From Carboxydocella sporoproducens DSM 16521 (lineage in GTDB: Bacteria; Bacillota; GCA-003054495; Carboxydocellales; Carboxydocellaceae), in contig NZ_FUXM01000011.1 of assembly GCF_900167165.1 (NCBI RefSeq), positions 1 through 62,288 on the forward strand: a stretch of DNA of 62,288 nucleotides, read 5' to 3'. The stretch's first letter is position 1, and every line of letters begins with the position of its first letter. A program made the translations under genes and the position numbers. Positions 8,692 through 16,823 of this stretch are shown here, one piece after another. The notes beneath the pieces are model-generated. The model saw only the letters and a list, made by a program, of their open reading frames with translations, did no database searches and had not been told where the DNA came from.

Positions 8692-9627
8692 TTAAAATTC
8701 CAGTTTCTCATTCACTTCCAGACCGCCTTTGTTGATTACCAGTTCCAGTTTAATACTGCGGGCATTATCAGTAAAAACAGTACGGCCTAAGGGCAATATG
8801 AGCTGCCCTTCCTCCAGCTTCGGGGTCAGGGTCATAGTCTCACCCCGATCATTGGTGGCCGTTGCCGCAACTACCTCCAGCTCTGCTCCTTCTGTTTTCG
8901 CCGCCAGAATCACCGTGCCAGTGGCATAGTCAATGGTTTTCAGTTGCCAGACCTGGCCATCGATGGTCTGGGGCTGAGCCTGCTGGTCACTCAATTCGAT
9001 ATTGCCATTATCATCCTTGCTGTTAGTCATCCAGCCCAGCCATTCCACCTGCCAGGAAAATTTCTGCTGTTCAGTAGGTACTTCCATTCGCTTTAACATT
9101 AGAGCCGTGGGCAAGGTCTTCCCATCAGCAGCTACTGCCCAGAGAAACTGGTACTGACCTGGCCCGGTCTTATTCAGCTGGCTCACCTGGGAATGGCCGG
9201 TTACCTCTTCTTGCCCTTTCAAGAAGACAAACTCCATACCCTTTAATTCAGTATATTCCGGCTTTAATGTGATTGTTCCCTTGACTACATGCCCGAATTT
9301 TTCACCATAGATGGGATTGTCAGTGCTATTAAGGGAAACTTCAGAGATAGTAATATTTCCCACAGGGGTCGTGATAGTTTTCTCTAATTTCAGTACTTTG
9401 CTATCCATTTTTTCCTTATCTTCTTTTACTACCGGCTGTGTCTGAACCACCTGGGCCGGTTTGGTCCAAACGGGAGTCTTCACACCCTCCACTTTAGGAA
9501 CTGGACTGGTACTATAAAAAATTGCGTGTCCGGCCAGACTTAATAAGGCCAGCAAAACTAACCCCGGAACCAGCCCTCCCTCTGCTTTTTGTTTTAATTG
9601 CAGTTCCTCCCCTTGACACTGGGCCAT
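8692..9627 (-). CDS. Membrane-anchored extracytoplasmic protein of unknown function
   Basis: About 311 residues from the ATG at 9627, eight bases behind a GGGGGG ribosome site. A single hydrophobic segment (about residues 17-37) is followed by a beta-rich extracellular part with many Thr, Val and Glu and no recognisable catalytic motif. Similar architecture occurs in small Firmicutes surface proteins and anti-sigma-like proteins (the DUF4179/DUF5643 type), but I see no diagnostic motif. It lies downstream of glnA and its terminator and upstream of the gamma-glutamyl hydrolase. Confidence 0.6.
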   Translation of the reverse strand: MAQCQGEELQLKQKAEGGLVPGLVLLALLSLAGHAIFYSTSPVPKVEGVKTPVWTKPAQVVQTQPVVKEDKEKMDSKVLKLEKTITTPVGNITISEVSLNSTDNPIYGEKFGHVVKGTITLKPEYTELKGMEFVFLKGQEEVTGHSQVSQLNKTGPGQYQFLWAVAADGKTLPTALMLKRMEVPTEQQKFSWQVEWLGWMTNSKDDNGNIELSDQQAQPQTIDGQVWQLKTIDYATGTVILAAKTEGAELEVVAATATNDRGETMTLTPKLEEGQLILPLGRTVFTDNARSIKLELVINKGGLEVNEKLEF

Positions 9628-9703
9628 AGGCTCCATCCCCCCTAAAACCTTTACTATTTACTAAATATTCGCTCTTCTTCAATTAATTCCTGCCGTAACA
9701 ATC

Positions 9704-9738
9704 AAAAAAGCCTTTGCCGGACTGGCAAAGGCCTTTCT
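9704..9738 (-). terminator. Intrinsic terminator after glnA
   Basis: Stem GCCTTTGCC (9710-9718) with GGCAAAGGC (9724-9732), followed on the minus strand by TTTTTTG. It separates glnA from the downstream membrane-protein gene. Confidence 0.85.
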
Positions 9739-9749
9739 GTTTTTAGTTT

Positions 9750-11078
9750 TTAGTAACGAGCCAGATAGTTGTCCAGTTCCCACTGGGTAACCTTGGTGCG
9801 GTAGTCATCCCATTCAGCAGTTTTGGCTTCCACATACTTGCTGAAAATGTGTTCACCCAGAGCTTCCCGGACCAGCTCGCTCTTTTTCATTTCTTCCAGC
9901 GCTTCTTGCAAGGAGCCGGGCAGGCTGGCAATACCTTCAGCAATTCTTTCTTCCTCGGTCATATCGTAGATATTGCGATTAGTAGGAGCCGGAGGCTCAA
10001 TCTTGTTGAGAATACCATCCAGACCAGCAGCCAGAATCACAGTCAGAGCCAGGTAGGGGTTGCAGGCCGGGTCTGGGTTTCTCAGCTCAATCCGGGTGGA
10101 CATGCCCCGTTTGGCCGGAATCCGAATGAGCGGACTGCGGTTTTTGGGAGACCAGGCTACATAGACAGGGGCCTCATAGCCCGGCACCAGCCGCTTGTAG
10201 GAGTTGACCAGCGGGTTGGTGATGGCCGCAATGGAACGGGCATGCTTAACAATACCACCGATAAAGTACATAGCATCCTTGCTCAGCTGGTACTCCCCAT
10301 TGGGATCGAAGAAAGCATTCTGCCCGTTTTTGAACAGGGAGACATTGGTATGCATACCGGAACCGTTAATGCCAAAAACAGGTTTCGGCATAAAGGTGGC
10401 ATGCAGATTGTGCATTTGAGCGATTGTGCGCACTACAGTCTTGAAAGTTACAATATTGTCTGCAGTCCGCAAAGCATCAGCGTATTTGAAGTCAATTTCA
10501 TGCTGGCCTTCAGCCACTTCGTGGTGAGAAGCTTCGATTTCAAAGCCCATTTTTTCCAGGGTCAGAACCATATCCCGGCGGGCATTTTCACCCATGTCAA
10601 CAGGAGCCAGGTCAAAATAACCGCCTTCATCATGAGTAATAGTAGTAGGTTTGCCCTTTTCATCCTTATGGAAAAGGAAAAATTCACATTCGGGACCCAC
10701 ATTCATGGTATAACCCAGTTCAGCGGCTTTAGCCAGCATCCGCTTCAGGGTACCGCGAGGACAACCGTCAAAGGGCTTGCCTTCAGGAGTATATACATCG
10801 CAGATCAAGCGGGCCACTGCACCATCCTGAGGCCGCCAGGGCAGAACCAGGAAAGTATCATAGTCAGGCTTTAAATACATGTCGGATTCTTCAATCCGCA
10901 CAAACCCTTCGATGGAAGAGCCATCAAACATCATTTCCCCATCCAGGGCCTTTTCCAGCTGTTCAACAGTGATAGCCACATTTTTGACAGTGCCCAGAAT
11001 GTCCACAAATTGCAGGCGGACAAACTTCACATTGTTTTCCTGGGCCAAACGCAGTACATCTTCTTTGGTTAATGCCAT
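9750..11078 (-). CDS. glnA: Glutamine synthetase, type I
   Basis: 442 residues from the ATG at 11078. Makes glutamine from glutamate, ammonium and ATP in the cytoplasm as a dodecamer. Family signatures: FDGSSIEGF near the N-terminus, GPECEFFLF and [11 protein letters not shown] metal-binding segments, [10 protein letters not shown], the ATP-site [15 protein letters not shown], and [11 protein letters not shown]. The length and lack of an obvious adenylylation loop fit the GSI-alpha type of Gram-positive bacteria. It is preceded by its own promoter and an ANTAR-type antiterminator/terminator leader, so expression is probably controlled by RNA-level antitermination from the gene just upstream. 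Confidence 0.96.
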   Translation of the reverse strand: MALTKEDVLRLAQENNVKFVRLQFVDILGTVKNVAITVEQLEKALDGEMMFDGSSIEGFVRIEESDMYLKPDYDTFLVLPWRPQDGAVARLICDVYTPEGKPFDGCPRGTLKRMLAKAAELGYTMNVGPECEFFLFHKDEKGKPTTITHDEGGYFDLAPVDMGENARRDMVLTLEKMGFEIEASHHEVAEGQHEIDFKYADALRTADNIVTFKTVVRTIAQMHNLHATFMPKPVFGINGSGMHTNVSLFKNGQNAFFDPNGEYQLSKDAMYFIGGIVKHARSIAAITNPLVNSYKRLVPGYEAPVYVAWSPKNRSPLIRIPAKRGMSTRIELRNPDPACNPYLALTVILAAGLDGILNKIEPPAPTNRNIYDMTEEERIAEGIASLPGSLQEALEEMKKSELVREALGEHIFSKYVEAKTAEWDDYRTKVTQWELDNYLARY

Positions 11079-11111
11079 TTTTCCACACACCTTCCTTTAC
11101 TATAATAAATA

Positions 11112-11174
11112 TACAAAAAATACAAAACGCCTTCAGGACACACCAACATAATATTGCCGGTGAACCCAAAGGCG
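11112..11174 (-). terminator. Leader terminator (attenuator) before glnA
   Basis: Long stem: 11159-11174 pairs with 11128-11144 (ten pairs, a small internal loop, four pairs), loop 11145-11158, followed on the minus strand by TTTTGTATTTTTTG. It lies 34 nt upstream of glnA inside its own leader, after the promoter, so it is an attenuator rather than the end of the upstream gene. Its 5' arm overlaps the second ANTAR hairpin. Confidence 0.85.
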
Positions 11175-11208
11175 CCATTGCCCTAACCAAGATACCCCTT
11201 TGTATCTT
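11169..11208 (-). promoter_or_regulatory. ANTAR-target RNA: dual hexaloop antiterminator of glnA
   Basis: Minus-strand RNA forms hairpin P1, AAGATAC-[AAAGGG]-GTATCTT (11189-11208), a 4-nt linker, and hairpin P2, AGGGC-[AATGGC]-GCCTT (11169-11184). Both loops are six nt with A at position 1 and G at position 4, the published signature of ANTAR-protein RNA targets. P2 shares bases with the 5' arm of the terminator (11159-11174), so the two folds exclude each other. Binding of an ANTAR dimer would favour read-through into glnA. Confidence 0.85.
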
Positions 11209-11231
11209 GCCCAGTATTTAATTACATTATC

Positions 11232-11260
11232 AGTATAACATGCAGGGTAAATGTTGACAA
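11232..11260 (-). promoter_or_regulatory. Promoter of glnA (sigma-A type)
   Basis: -35 TTGTCA (11255-11260), 17-nt spacer, -10 TATACT (11232-11237) on the minus strand. It lies between the ANTAR gene and the glnA leader. Confidence 0.8.
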
Positions 11261-11283
11261 GAGGTTTAAAAATGTATACAGGA

Positions 11284-11859
11284 TTATTCAGCAAAAGCCA
11301 GAATTATAGCTCTGGCTACTTCTGCCTTGGTTTGACGTTTGTCCATAGCCAGTTTTTGAATATAGCGATAAGCCTGTTCCTCTGTCATCTGACGGTACTT
11401 AATCAGCATGGCCTTAGCCTGATCCAGCAATTTACGGGTTTCCAGGTCGTCTTTTAAAGACTGAATCTCCCGGATCAGCTCCTGACTCTGACGAAAGCGG
11501 GCCAGAGCCAGGTCCACTGCCGGCAGCAAATTCAGTTCATTTACCGGCTTCAATAAATAGGAGACAGCCCAGCTGGTCTGTACTATTGTTCGCAGCTCCT
11601 CTGCTTGAGAATAATTGGCCAGTACCAGTACAGGGGCCAGCCGTTCCTGGTCCAGAATGCGCACCAGTTCCAAATAAGGCAAGCCAGGCAAATTGGTAGC
11701 CAGTACCACCAGATCTGGCTGAGTAGCCCGGGCCAGGGTCAAAGCCGTGGCACTGTCACTGGCCTCCCCAATAACAATAAAGCCAGCCCGGCTTAAAATT
11801 TCCTTGATTTTATTTCTGGTTCTGCCATCTTTTTCAGCTACCACTGTGCGCAACTGCAC
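11284..11859 (-). CDS. ANTAR-domain RNA-binding antiterminator with degenerate receiver
   Basis: 191 residues from a GTG start with GGAGG upstream. Residues 1-115 form a receiver-like domain; PDLVVLATNLPG has Ala54 where the phosphoacceptor Asp is expected, while the conserved Lys (YLLKPV, Lys104) remains. A short coiled coil (about 118-138) leads to a C-terminal ANTAR domain (LLDQAKAMLIKYRQMTEEQA ... RQTKAEVARAIILA). ANTAR proteins (AmiR, NasR, EutV) bind dual-hexaloop RNA and prevent termination. The gene lies directly upstream of glnA, whose leader carries such a target. Loss of the Asp suggests control by something other than phosphorylation, such as a protein partner or ligand. Confidence 0.9.
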   Translation of the reverse strand: MQLRTVVAEKDGRTRNKIKEILSRAGFIVIGEASDSATALTLARATQPDLVVLATNLPGLPYLELVRILDQERLAPVLVLANYSQAEELRTIVQTSWAVSYLLKPVNELNLLPAVDLALARFRQSQELIREIQSLKDDLETRKLLDQAKAMLIKYRQMTEEQAYRYIQKLAMDKRQTKAEVARAIILAFAE

Positions 11860-11893
11860 CGTTCTTTCCTCCTCTCCACTCCTTTATTTTAGC

Positions 11894-11926
11894 AGAAAAG
11901 CCTGCCCCTGAACAGGGCAGGCTTTC
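11894..11926 (-). terminator. Intrinsic terminator after the MazF-type toxin gene
   Basis: Stem AAAGCCTGCCC (11897-11907) with GGGCAGGCTTT (11915-11925), followed by T-rich sequence on the minus strand. It separates the toxin gene from the ANTAR gene. Confidence 0.8.
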
Positions 11927-11933
11927 TCTCCTG

Positions 11934-12284
11934 CTATATTTCTTCCAACCCCAGGCTGATAGCAATAGCCCGGTTAACTTTTTCCATGATCTCCTCATCC
12001 AGAGTACTAACTTTCTCCCTCAGCCGGCTTTTATCGATGGTGCGAATCTGTTCCAGCAATATCACAGAATCCTTTTCCAGACCGCTGATTTTAGCTTTAA
12101 TCTCCACATGGGTGGGGAGTTTGGCTTTACTGATCTGGGAAGTAATGGCCGCCACTATGGTGGTGGGACTATGCTGGTTGCCAATATCATTTTGCAGGAC
12201 CAGAACTGGTCGAGTTCCGCCCTGTTCTGAGCCCACCACCGGGCTAAGCTCTGCGTAAAAGATATCACCGCGGCGAATCCGCAT
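11934..12284 (-). CDS. mazF: MazF/EndoA-type mRNA interferase toxin
   Basis: 116 residues from the ATG at 12284 (GAGGGGG upstream). It shows the Bacillus NdoA pattern: [42 protein letters not shown] and a C-terminal [11 protein letters not shown]. This family cuts mRNA at short sequence motifs and is held inactive by its antitoxin. It follows the antitoxin gene by two bases, forming a standard operon. In Bacilli the pair follows alr; no alr is seen here. Confidence 0.93.
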   Translation of the reverse strand: MRIRRGDIFYAELSPVVGSEQGGTRPVLVLQNDIGNQHSPTTIVAAITSQISKAKLPTHVEIKAKISGLEKDSVILLEQIRTIDKSRLREKVSTLDEEIMEKVNRAIAISLGLEEI

Positions 12285-12286
12285 AC

Positions 12287-12568
12287 TTATTCCCCCTCTG
12301 CCGCTTGCCACAGGGGAAGGGTTCCATCGACCTCCAGGCCCATATACTCGTTAGCCAGAGACAGGTTAATCGGGGCCATTTCCATATAGCCGCGGATCAT
12401 TTGCTCCCTGATCTGCCGTTTTTTTCGTTCTGCTATATAGTGCTGGACAGCTTCACGAAATAACTGGCTGCGGTTCAGTTTTTCCGCTGAAGCCAGACCA
12501 TCCACCTCAGCCAGCAATTGATCGGGCAGGCTGATCATCACCCTTCTGGATTCAGCCAAGCTCCACAC
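12287..12568 (-). CDS. Ribbon-helix-helix antitoxin, EndoAI/MazE type
   Basis: 93 residues from a GTG start (AGGGG upstream); a start at the internal Met (VMISLPDQ) is also possible. The N-terminal [15 protein letters not shown] is a ribbon-helix-helix DNA-binding fold. [20 protein letters not shown] closely resembles the toxin-wrapping tail of Bacillus EndoAI. It should neutralise the adjacent MazF-type toxin and repress the shared promoter. Confidence 0.88.
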   Translation of the reverse strand: MWSLAESRRVMISLPDQLLAEVDGLASAEKLNRSQLFREAVQHYIAERKKRQIREQMIRGYMEMAPINLSLANEYMGLEVDGTLPLWQAAEGE

Positions 12569-12667
12569 CCCCTGTTAGGTTCATACCGTATATCAAGAGA
12601 CCATGCTTTATTATATACGCCTACCATAGTATTGTCAATATTGGCAGACCCTATACAGTGACGTCCT

Positions 12668-12687
12668 CCCCTCAATAAATTGAGGGG
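12668..12687. repeat. Right-end palindrome of the TnpB element (omegaRNA 3' hairpin candidate)
   Basis: CCCCTCAAT-AA-ATTGAGGGG, located 6-25 nt past the tnpB stop in the direction of transcription. In this family the guide segment of the omegaRNA begins just outside the right end. Confidence 0.8.
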
Positions 12688-12692
12688 CATCC

Positions 12693-13925
12693 TTAAGCGG
12701 ATGCACGCAGGTTTTTATCCCCGCGCTTTGGTTCGTGGACTCCGTGCCATCCCAAACGGAACGACAGGACCACGAGCCGCGCCACACGGCCACTACTCCC
12801 CTTTATGGGAGATACCTTGTACTTCTTCTCGAAAATGTTCAAGGCCCCGTTCACGTCCGCCTGCGCCCTCCAGCCGCAGGAACACTCGTATAACCCCCGG
12901 CTTTTCCGGTTGGAGGACAAGACGCGCCCGCAGACGTGGCAAGTGACTGACGTACCTCTCTCATTCACGTCGTCCCGGACCACAATCCCCGCCAAAGCAC
13001 CCTTGTACTTGAGCATGTTGATGAGCTTCCGGTACGGCCAGGCGTGCAGACGTTGGTTCAGCTGGTCCCCATAGTCGGTGCTTTCACGGATACCGTTGAT
13101 GTCACCTATGGCTATCTCCTTCACGCCCCGCCGCACACACTCTGCAATGAAGTGGGACGTGGCTACGTGCAGTAACTGTTCTACCTGCTTCTTCTCCCGG
13201 TGCGCTACCTGTCCCCATCTCCGGGAATTCCGTTGAAGGCTGGCCCGTACCTTCTGCCAGTACCGCCTTATGGCCTTGACTAGCCTGCCGGAGTAAAGCG
13301 TTACCGTGCCATCGCCAAAGGCGCAGGCCATAAGGACCGTCTCCCCGAGGTCCACCGCTACTCTCTCCGTCCCGCTATTTTCACGGGCCTTAACCTCCAC
13401 CACCAGACGGGCCTCTATCTGCCCGGAAATCTTGTCGTAGGTGATGGAAAGCTCCCGCACCCGGTCGTACTCAATACCAGGACGGTGAGATATGCGGAAA
13501 GAAACCTGTTTTACACCATCTTCCCGGCTGGTGCCCAGACTCAGAGTGACTCTGTTTTTATCTACCCTGAACCCGCTTTGGACATATTTGAGCGGAGAAA
13601 GATAATTTTTATGGCGGAAGCCGGGAGCCTTGTGTTGTGTGAGACCCTTTTTCTTGAGAGCAAAGAAAGACCTATATGCTTCCCGTACCTCATCACGGGT
13701 GAGCTGGACTGACATCGAGTAATACCCTTTGACCCTGGGTAGCTCCTTTAAGATGCGGTTGAGGTTCTTTCGAGAAATATTTACTTTCCCGTTTTCTTTG
13801 TACTCTTCCCGCAGGTGCCACAGGAGGCCGTTGTAGACCTTGGTGGCACAGAACATGGCGTCTTTTAGAACAGCTTCGGTCTGAGAATCTGCGTGGACCT
13901 GCGCCTTGAGAGTGATTAAAGGCAT
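12693..13925 (-). CDS. tnpB: TnpB-family RNA-guided nuclease (IS605 OrfB) with altered RuvC-II
   Basis: 410 residues, normal TnpB length. N-terminal OrfB helix-turn-helix-like region, RuvC-I Asp192 in VAVDLGE, RuvC-II segment EIAIGDINGIR, zinc ribbon (Cys329, Cys332, Cys348, Cys350) and RuvC-III Asp357 in QADVNGALNI. The usual RuvC-II motif has Glu before the Asp (IxxEDL); here that position is Gly274. Glu322 in the VNERGTS segment is a candidate replacement, since TnpB groups with relocated RuvC-II glutamate have been described; that is inference. The ATG at 13925 follows AGGAGGTAATTGG. TnpB proteins cut DNA guided by the element's own RNA. Confidence 0.9.
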   Translation of the reverse strand: MPLITLKAQVHADSQTEAVLKDAMFCATKVYNGLLWHLREEYKENGKVNISRKNLNRILKELPRVKGYYSMSVQLTRDEVREAYRSFFALKKKGLTQHKAPGFRHKNYLSPLKYVQSGFRVDKNRVTLSLGTSREDGVKQVSFRISHRPGIEYDRVRELSITYDKISGQIEARLVVEVKARENSGTERVAVDLGETVLMACAFGDGTVTLYSGRLVKAIRRYWQKVRASLQRNSRRWGQVAHREKKQVEQLLHVATSHFIAECVRRGVKEIAIGDINGIRESTDYGDQLNQRLHAWPYRKLINMLKYKGALAGIVVRDDVNERGTSVTCHVCGRVLSSNRKSRGLYECSCGWRAQADVNGALNIFEKKYKVSPIKGSSGRVARLVVLSFRLGWHGVHEPKRGDKNLRASA

Positions 13926-14013
13926 CCAATTACCTCCTGGTTTTCGTCTTTATACCATTATGATAACATAACATGAAATTTCTGTAAATATCAGAGTGAG
14001 GGGGTCCGTGTAT

Positions 14014-14033
14014 CCCCTCAATGAATTGAGGGG
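14014..14033. repeat. Left-end palindrome of the TnpB element
   Basis: CCCCTCAAT-GA-ATTGAGGGG, matching the right-end copy at 12668-12687 except for the central bases. Confidence 0.85.
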
Positions 14034-14064
14034 GATTACTGCCCCCTCGCGCTCCCCCATTACT

Positions 14065-15444
14065 CTAAATATGGATGGCCAGGTCATGGGCTACCTCTGC
14101 TGCCTCCAGCATAGCTTCCGCCAGGGTGGGGTGAGCATGAACTGTGCGGGTAATCCCCGCAAGTCCCAAACGGTTGACCAGGGCCAGAGTTCCCTCAGCG
14201 ATCAGGTCGCTGGCGTGGGGCCCTATAATATGCCAGCCCAGAATTTCCCCGCTTTCCGCCTCAATAACGATTTTGACAAATCCCTCAGTTTCCCCCATGG
14301 CCTGGGCTTTACCAATAGCCATAAAGGGAAATTTGGCAGTTTTAACTTTATATCCTCTGGCTTCTGCTTCCAGGGCAGTCAAACCCACCGTGGCAATTTC
14401 CGGTCGGGTAAAAATACAGGCTGGAACCTCTTCCACTTTGAGGGGCGGCAGTTCCTTGCCCAGGATATGGGCTACTGCTACCAGGCCCTGATAACTGGCT
14501 ACATGGGCCAGCTGCAGTTTGCCGGTAATATCCCCGATAGCATATATACCCGGCACGCTGGTACATCCATATTCGTCTACCAGCACCTCTCCTCTTTCTC
14601 CCAAAGCTACTCCTAAATTCTCCAGGCCAATACCTCTGGTATTGAGCTGACGACCAATCGAAATCAAAACCAGGTCAGCCGCTACTTTTTCCCCGTTGGA
14701 CAAAGTAAGAGTAATTTCCTCCCCCTTTTCCACCTGTTCCACTTTAACCCCGGCTTTGACACTGATGCCAGCTTTACGGAAGATAACTCCCAGTTGACGG
14801 CTGATTTCCGGATCCACTGTGGGCAGAATGGATTTCATAGCTTCGATTACCGTAACTTCACTGCCCATTTCCCGGAAAATCGAGGCAAATTCACAGCCGA
14901 TAACACCGCCACCGATAATCGCCAGGCGCCTGGGAATCTCCATCAGATTCAAAGCCTCATTACTGGTGATTACCCGCTGGCCATCATAACCCAGGTCTGT
15001 AATCAGTGCCGGTTCGGAACCTGTAGCCAGTATGATGTTTTGTCCTGTCAGTACCAGCTCTTCTCCTTCTGGTGTATTTACCGTGACCTGGTTAGTTCCC
15101 GTTAAACGTCCAGTTCCTTTTACCAGGGTAATTTTATTCTTTTTGAACAGGAAGTGAATTCCCTTTACCAGCCGTGCTACCACCTGATTTTTACGATTTA
15201 AAATCTTTTCCCATTGGATCTGAACCGGCCCGGTCTCGAGTCCCCAATCAGCTGCTTCCTTTAACTGGGCCATCCTCCCTGCCGCCGCAGTAAACACTTT
15301 GGTGGGAATACAGCCCCGGTTCAAACAGGTACCTCCCAGTTCTTCTTTTTCCACCACTGCTACCCTGGCTCCCCACTGAGCCGCCCGGATAGCAGCTACA
15401 TACCCACCAGGACCACCGCCTAAAATGACAATGTCGTAATGCAT
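14065..15444 (-). CDS. lpdA: Dihydrolipoamide dehydrogenase
   Basis: 459 residues from the ATG at 15444, chosen for GGGAGG upstream; a longer frame exists. N-terminal FAD site VILGGGPGGYVAA, redox-active disulfide GGTCLNRGCIPTK, NAD site AIIGGGVIGCEFAS, second FAD motif GIYAIGDITG and the C-terminal catalytic HAHPTLAEA. It reoxidises dihydrolipoyl groups of 2-oxoacid dehydrogenases or of the glycine cleavage system. No partner subunits lie nearby; it is a lone gene, so its complex cannot be named. Confidence 0.93.
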   Translation of the reverse strand: MHYDIVILGGGPGGYVAAIRAAQWGARVAVVEKEELGGTCLNRGCIPTKVFTAAAGRMAQLKEAADWGLETGPVQIQWEKILNRKNQVVARLVKGIHFLFKKNKITLVKGTGRLTGTNQVTVNTPEGEELVLTGQNIILATGSEPALITDLGYDGQRVITSNEALNLMEIPRRLAIIGGGVIGCEFASIFREMGSEVTVIEAMKSILPTVDPEISRQLGVIFRKAGISVKAGVKVEQVEKGEEITLTLSNGEKVAADLVLISIGRQLNTRGIGLENLGVALGERGEVLVDEYGCTSVPGIYAIGDITGKLQLAHVASYQGLVAVAHILGKELPPLKVEEVPACIFTRPEIATVGLTALEAEARGYKVKTAKFPFMAIGKAQAMGETEGFVKIVIEAESGEILGWHIIGPHASDLIAEGTLALVNRLGLAGITRTVHAHPTLAEAMLEAAEVAHDLAIHI

Positions 15445-15473
15445 ACTGTTACCTCCCTGTCTTGTCTTCCTAT

Positions 15474-15484
15474 GGTGGACCACC
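15474..15484. promoter_or_regulatory. GGTGGACCACC palindrome upstream of lpdA
   Basis: Eleven-base perfect palindrome 29 nt upstream of the lpdA start. It may be an operator or a small RNA hairpin; no other support. Confidence 0.3.
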
Positions 15485-15653
15485 TCTATTATTGTACCTG
15501 AAAATACTGACAAATGCTATCCTCATATTGTTTATTGCTATGGCCCAAGTGCCACCAAATAGGTAAAAATTAGACAAATTAACCAGCCCACTTGTTCTGA
15601 CAACAACATAAATTAATACAGGTATAAAGGGAAAACAAGGAGGAATAAGGAAA

Positions 15654-16028
15654 ATGACTAATGAAGGACATAATTACCTCACCTTATCAACCGGGGTAGT
15701 TAGAAAAGATGCCTCCACTACTCAGGTCCGCATCAATTCCGTGAACCTGGACCCTGATGATCAGCGACAAATAACTATCCAGGTTTTTGACTGGACCACA
15801 GGCAGTCCCACCCAAATCGGCACAGATATTAATGTAACCCTCGATCCCAATAAATCGGACAGCTCGACTGTAGCTTTGTTAGTCACCGTTACCGATTATG
15901 AAATCAGAGTTAAAGTTCCCAATGATGAAGATGTCATTGTCAATACCTTTGGCGAAACTGCCTTAGGGGCTATGATTGGTGCTAACACTGTTTTGTTTAA
16001 AGATCTGGTTAAACTAAGCCTGGTATAA
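15654..16028 (+). CDS. Small beta-rich hypothetical protein
   Basis: 124 residues, ATG with AAGGAGGAATAAGGAAA upstream. Rich in Thr, Val, Asn and Asp, with alternating hydrophobic strands (TQVRINSVNL, RQITIQVFDW, STVALLVTV, YEIRVKVPN), so a beta-sandwich is likely. No signal peptide or membrane segment. I do not recognise the family. It is a single plus-strand gene with its own terminator, between lpdA and the glutamate synthase operon. Confidence 0.7.
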   Translation: MTNEGHNYLTLSTGVVRKDASTTQVRINSVNLDPDDQRQITIQVFDWTTGSPTQIGTDINVTLDPNKSDSSTVALLVTVTDYEIRVKVPNDEDVIVNTFGETALGAMIGANTVLFKDLVKLSLV

Positions 16029-16029
16029 T

Positions 16030-16066
16030 GTAAAAAGGAGGGCACTTTAGCGCCCTCCTTGTTGAT
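16030..16066. terminator. Bidirectional terminator
   Basis: Stem AAGGAGGGC (16035-16043) with GCCCTCCTT (16052-16060), flanked by A and T runs. It serves the plus-strand hypothetical gene and the minus-strand glutamate synthase operon. Confidence 0.8.
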
Positions 16067-16072
16067 TTTCCT

Positions 16073-16810
16073 TTATCCCACATATAATTGCCCGTAAGGC
16101 CGGGTAGAAACCGGGCGAAGTTTAAAGAACTGCTCTGCCATAATTGTATCCAGTTCCAGGCTGAAGTCCTGACAGTACTCAGCTAGAATTGCCCGCAATA
16201 ATTGTAGGTCTTCAGTATCAGCTGGAAAAATGCTGCACTCTCTGCCCAGTTGAGCAGGATCCACTTCTCCCCGCAGATAGATGATTCCACCGTGCATGCC
16301 TGTACCAACCAGTTCCCCTACCAGAGGCTGGTTAGGCTGTCGGTCCAGTCCCAGCACAACCAGGATGCCTCCAGCCATATATTCCCCCAGAAAATCACCT
16401 GCTGTGCCTCCGATCACCATTACCGGCCGCTGCTGCTGGTATTCCTTCATGTGGATACCTACCCGGTAGCCCACACTGCCGCGGATGAAAAGTTTGCCTC
16501 CCCGCATGGCATAGCCGAGAACATCCCCGGCCTGACCATGGATGATAATTTTACCCGCATTCATGGTGTTGCCGATGGCATCCTGGCCATTGCCGTGGAC
16601 GATGATGGTAGGACCATCCAGAAAGGCCCCCAGATCAGACCCCGGGGTTCCCTGGACGGTGATGGTTAAATCAGCACTGATACCGGTCCCAAGATAGCGC
16701 TGACCATTGATATTTTCCAGCAAAAATTCCCGTTCTCCTGCCGCCACCTGGGCTTTTAGCCACTGGTTCAAGTCTTTATAGTGCATTCCTTTTCCATTCA
16801 GTTTCTGCAT
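16073..16810 (-). CDS. Glutamate synthase, GXGXG domain subunit (GltB3-like)
   Basis: 245 residues from the ATG at 16810 (AAGGGGGG upstream). The middle is a right-handed beta-helix of Gly-rich repeats (NTMNAGKIIIHGQAGDVLGYAMRGGKLFIRG is part of this region, described only), as in domain 4 of the GOGAT large subunit. This domain is a separate gene in archaeal-type split glutamate synthase. It is the third gene of the amidotransferase/FMN/GXGXG operon. In full-length enzymes it is structural and links the glutaminase and synthase sites. Confidence 0.88.
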   Translation of the reverse strand: MQKLNGKGMHYKDLNQWLKAQVAAGEREFLLENINGQRYLGTGISADLTITVQGTPGSDLGAFLDGPTIIVHGNGQDAIGNTMNAGKIIIHGQAGDVLGYAMRGGKLFIRGSVGYRVGIHMKEYQQQRPVMVIGGTAGDFLGEYMAGGILVVLGLDRQPNQPLVGELVGTGMHGGIIYLRGEVDPAQLGRECSIFPADTEDLQLLRAILAEYCQDFSLELDTIMAEQFFKLRPVSTRPYGQLYVG

Positions 16811-16823
16811 TCCCTGTCCCCCC

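Larger units (their letters stand above)
12658..14040 (-). mobile_element. IS200/IS605-group element with tnpB only (IS1341-like)
   Basis: A single tnpB flanked by near-identical palindromes, CCCCTCAAT-NN-ATTGAGGGG, at 12668-12687 (right end, behind the gene) and 14014-14033 (left end, ahead of it). Subterminal hairpins of this kind are the ends recognised by TnpA in this family. No tnpA is present, so the element would need TnpA in trans. The exact ends are estimates. The stretch behind tnpB is where the guide RNA scaffold (omegaRNA) of such elements lies, with the hairpin near its 3' end. It sits between the toxin pair and the lpd gene without disrupting either. Confidence 0.8.

Noticed and set aside
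9849..10874. 341-codon plus-strand frame opposite glnA
   Set aside because: Antisense shadow of a strongly conserved gene; no ribosome site and no domain.
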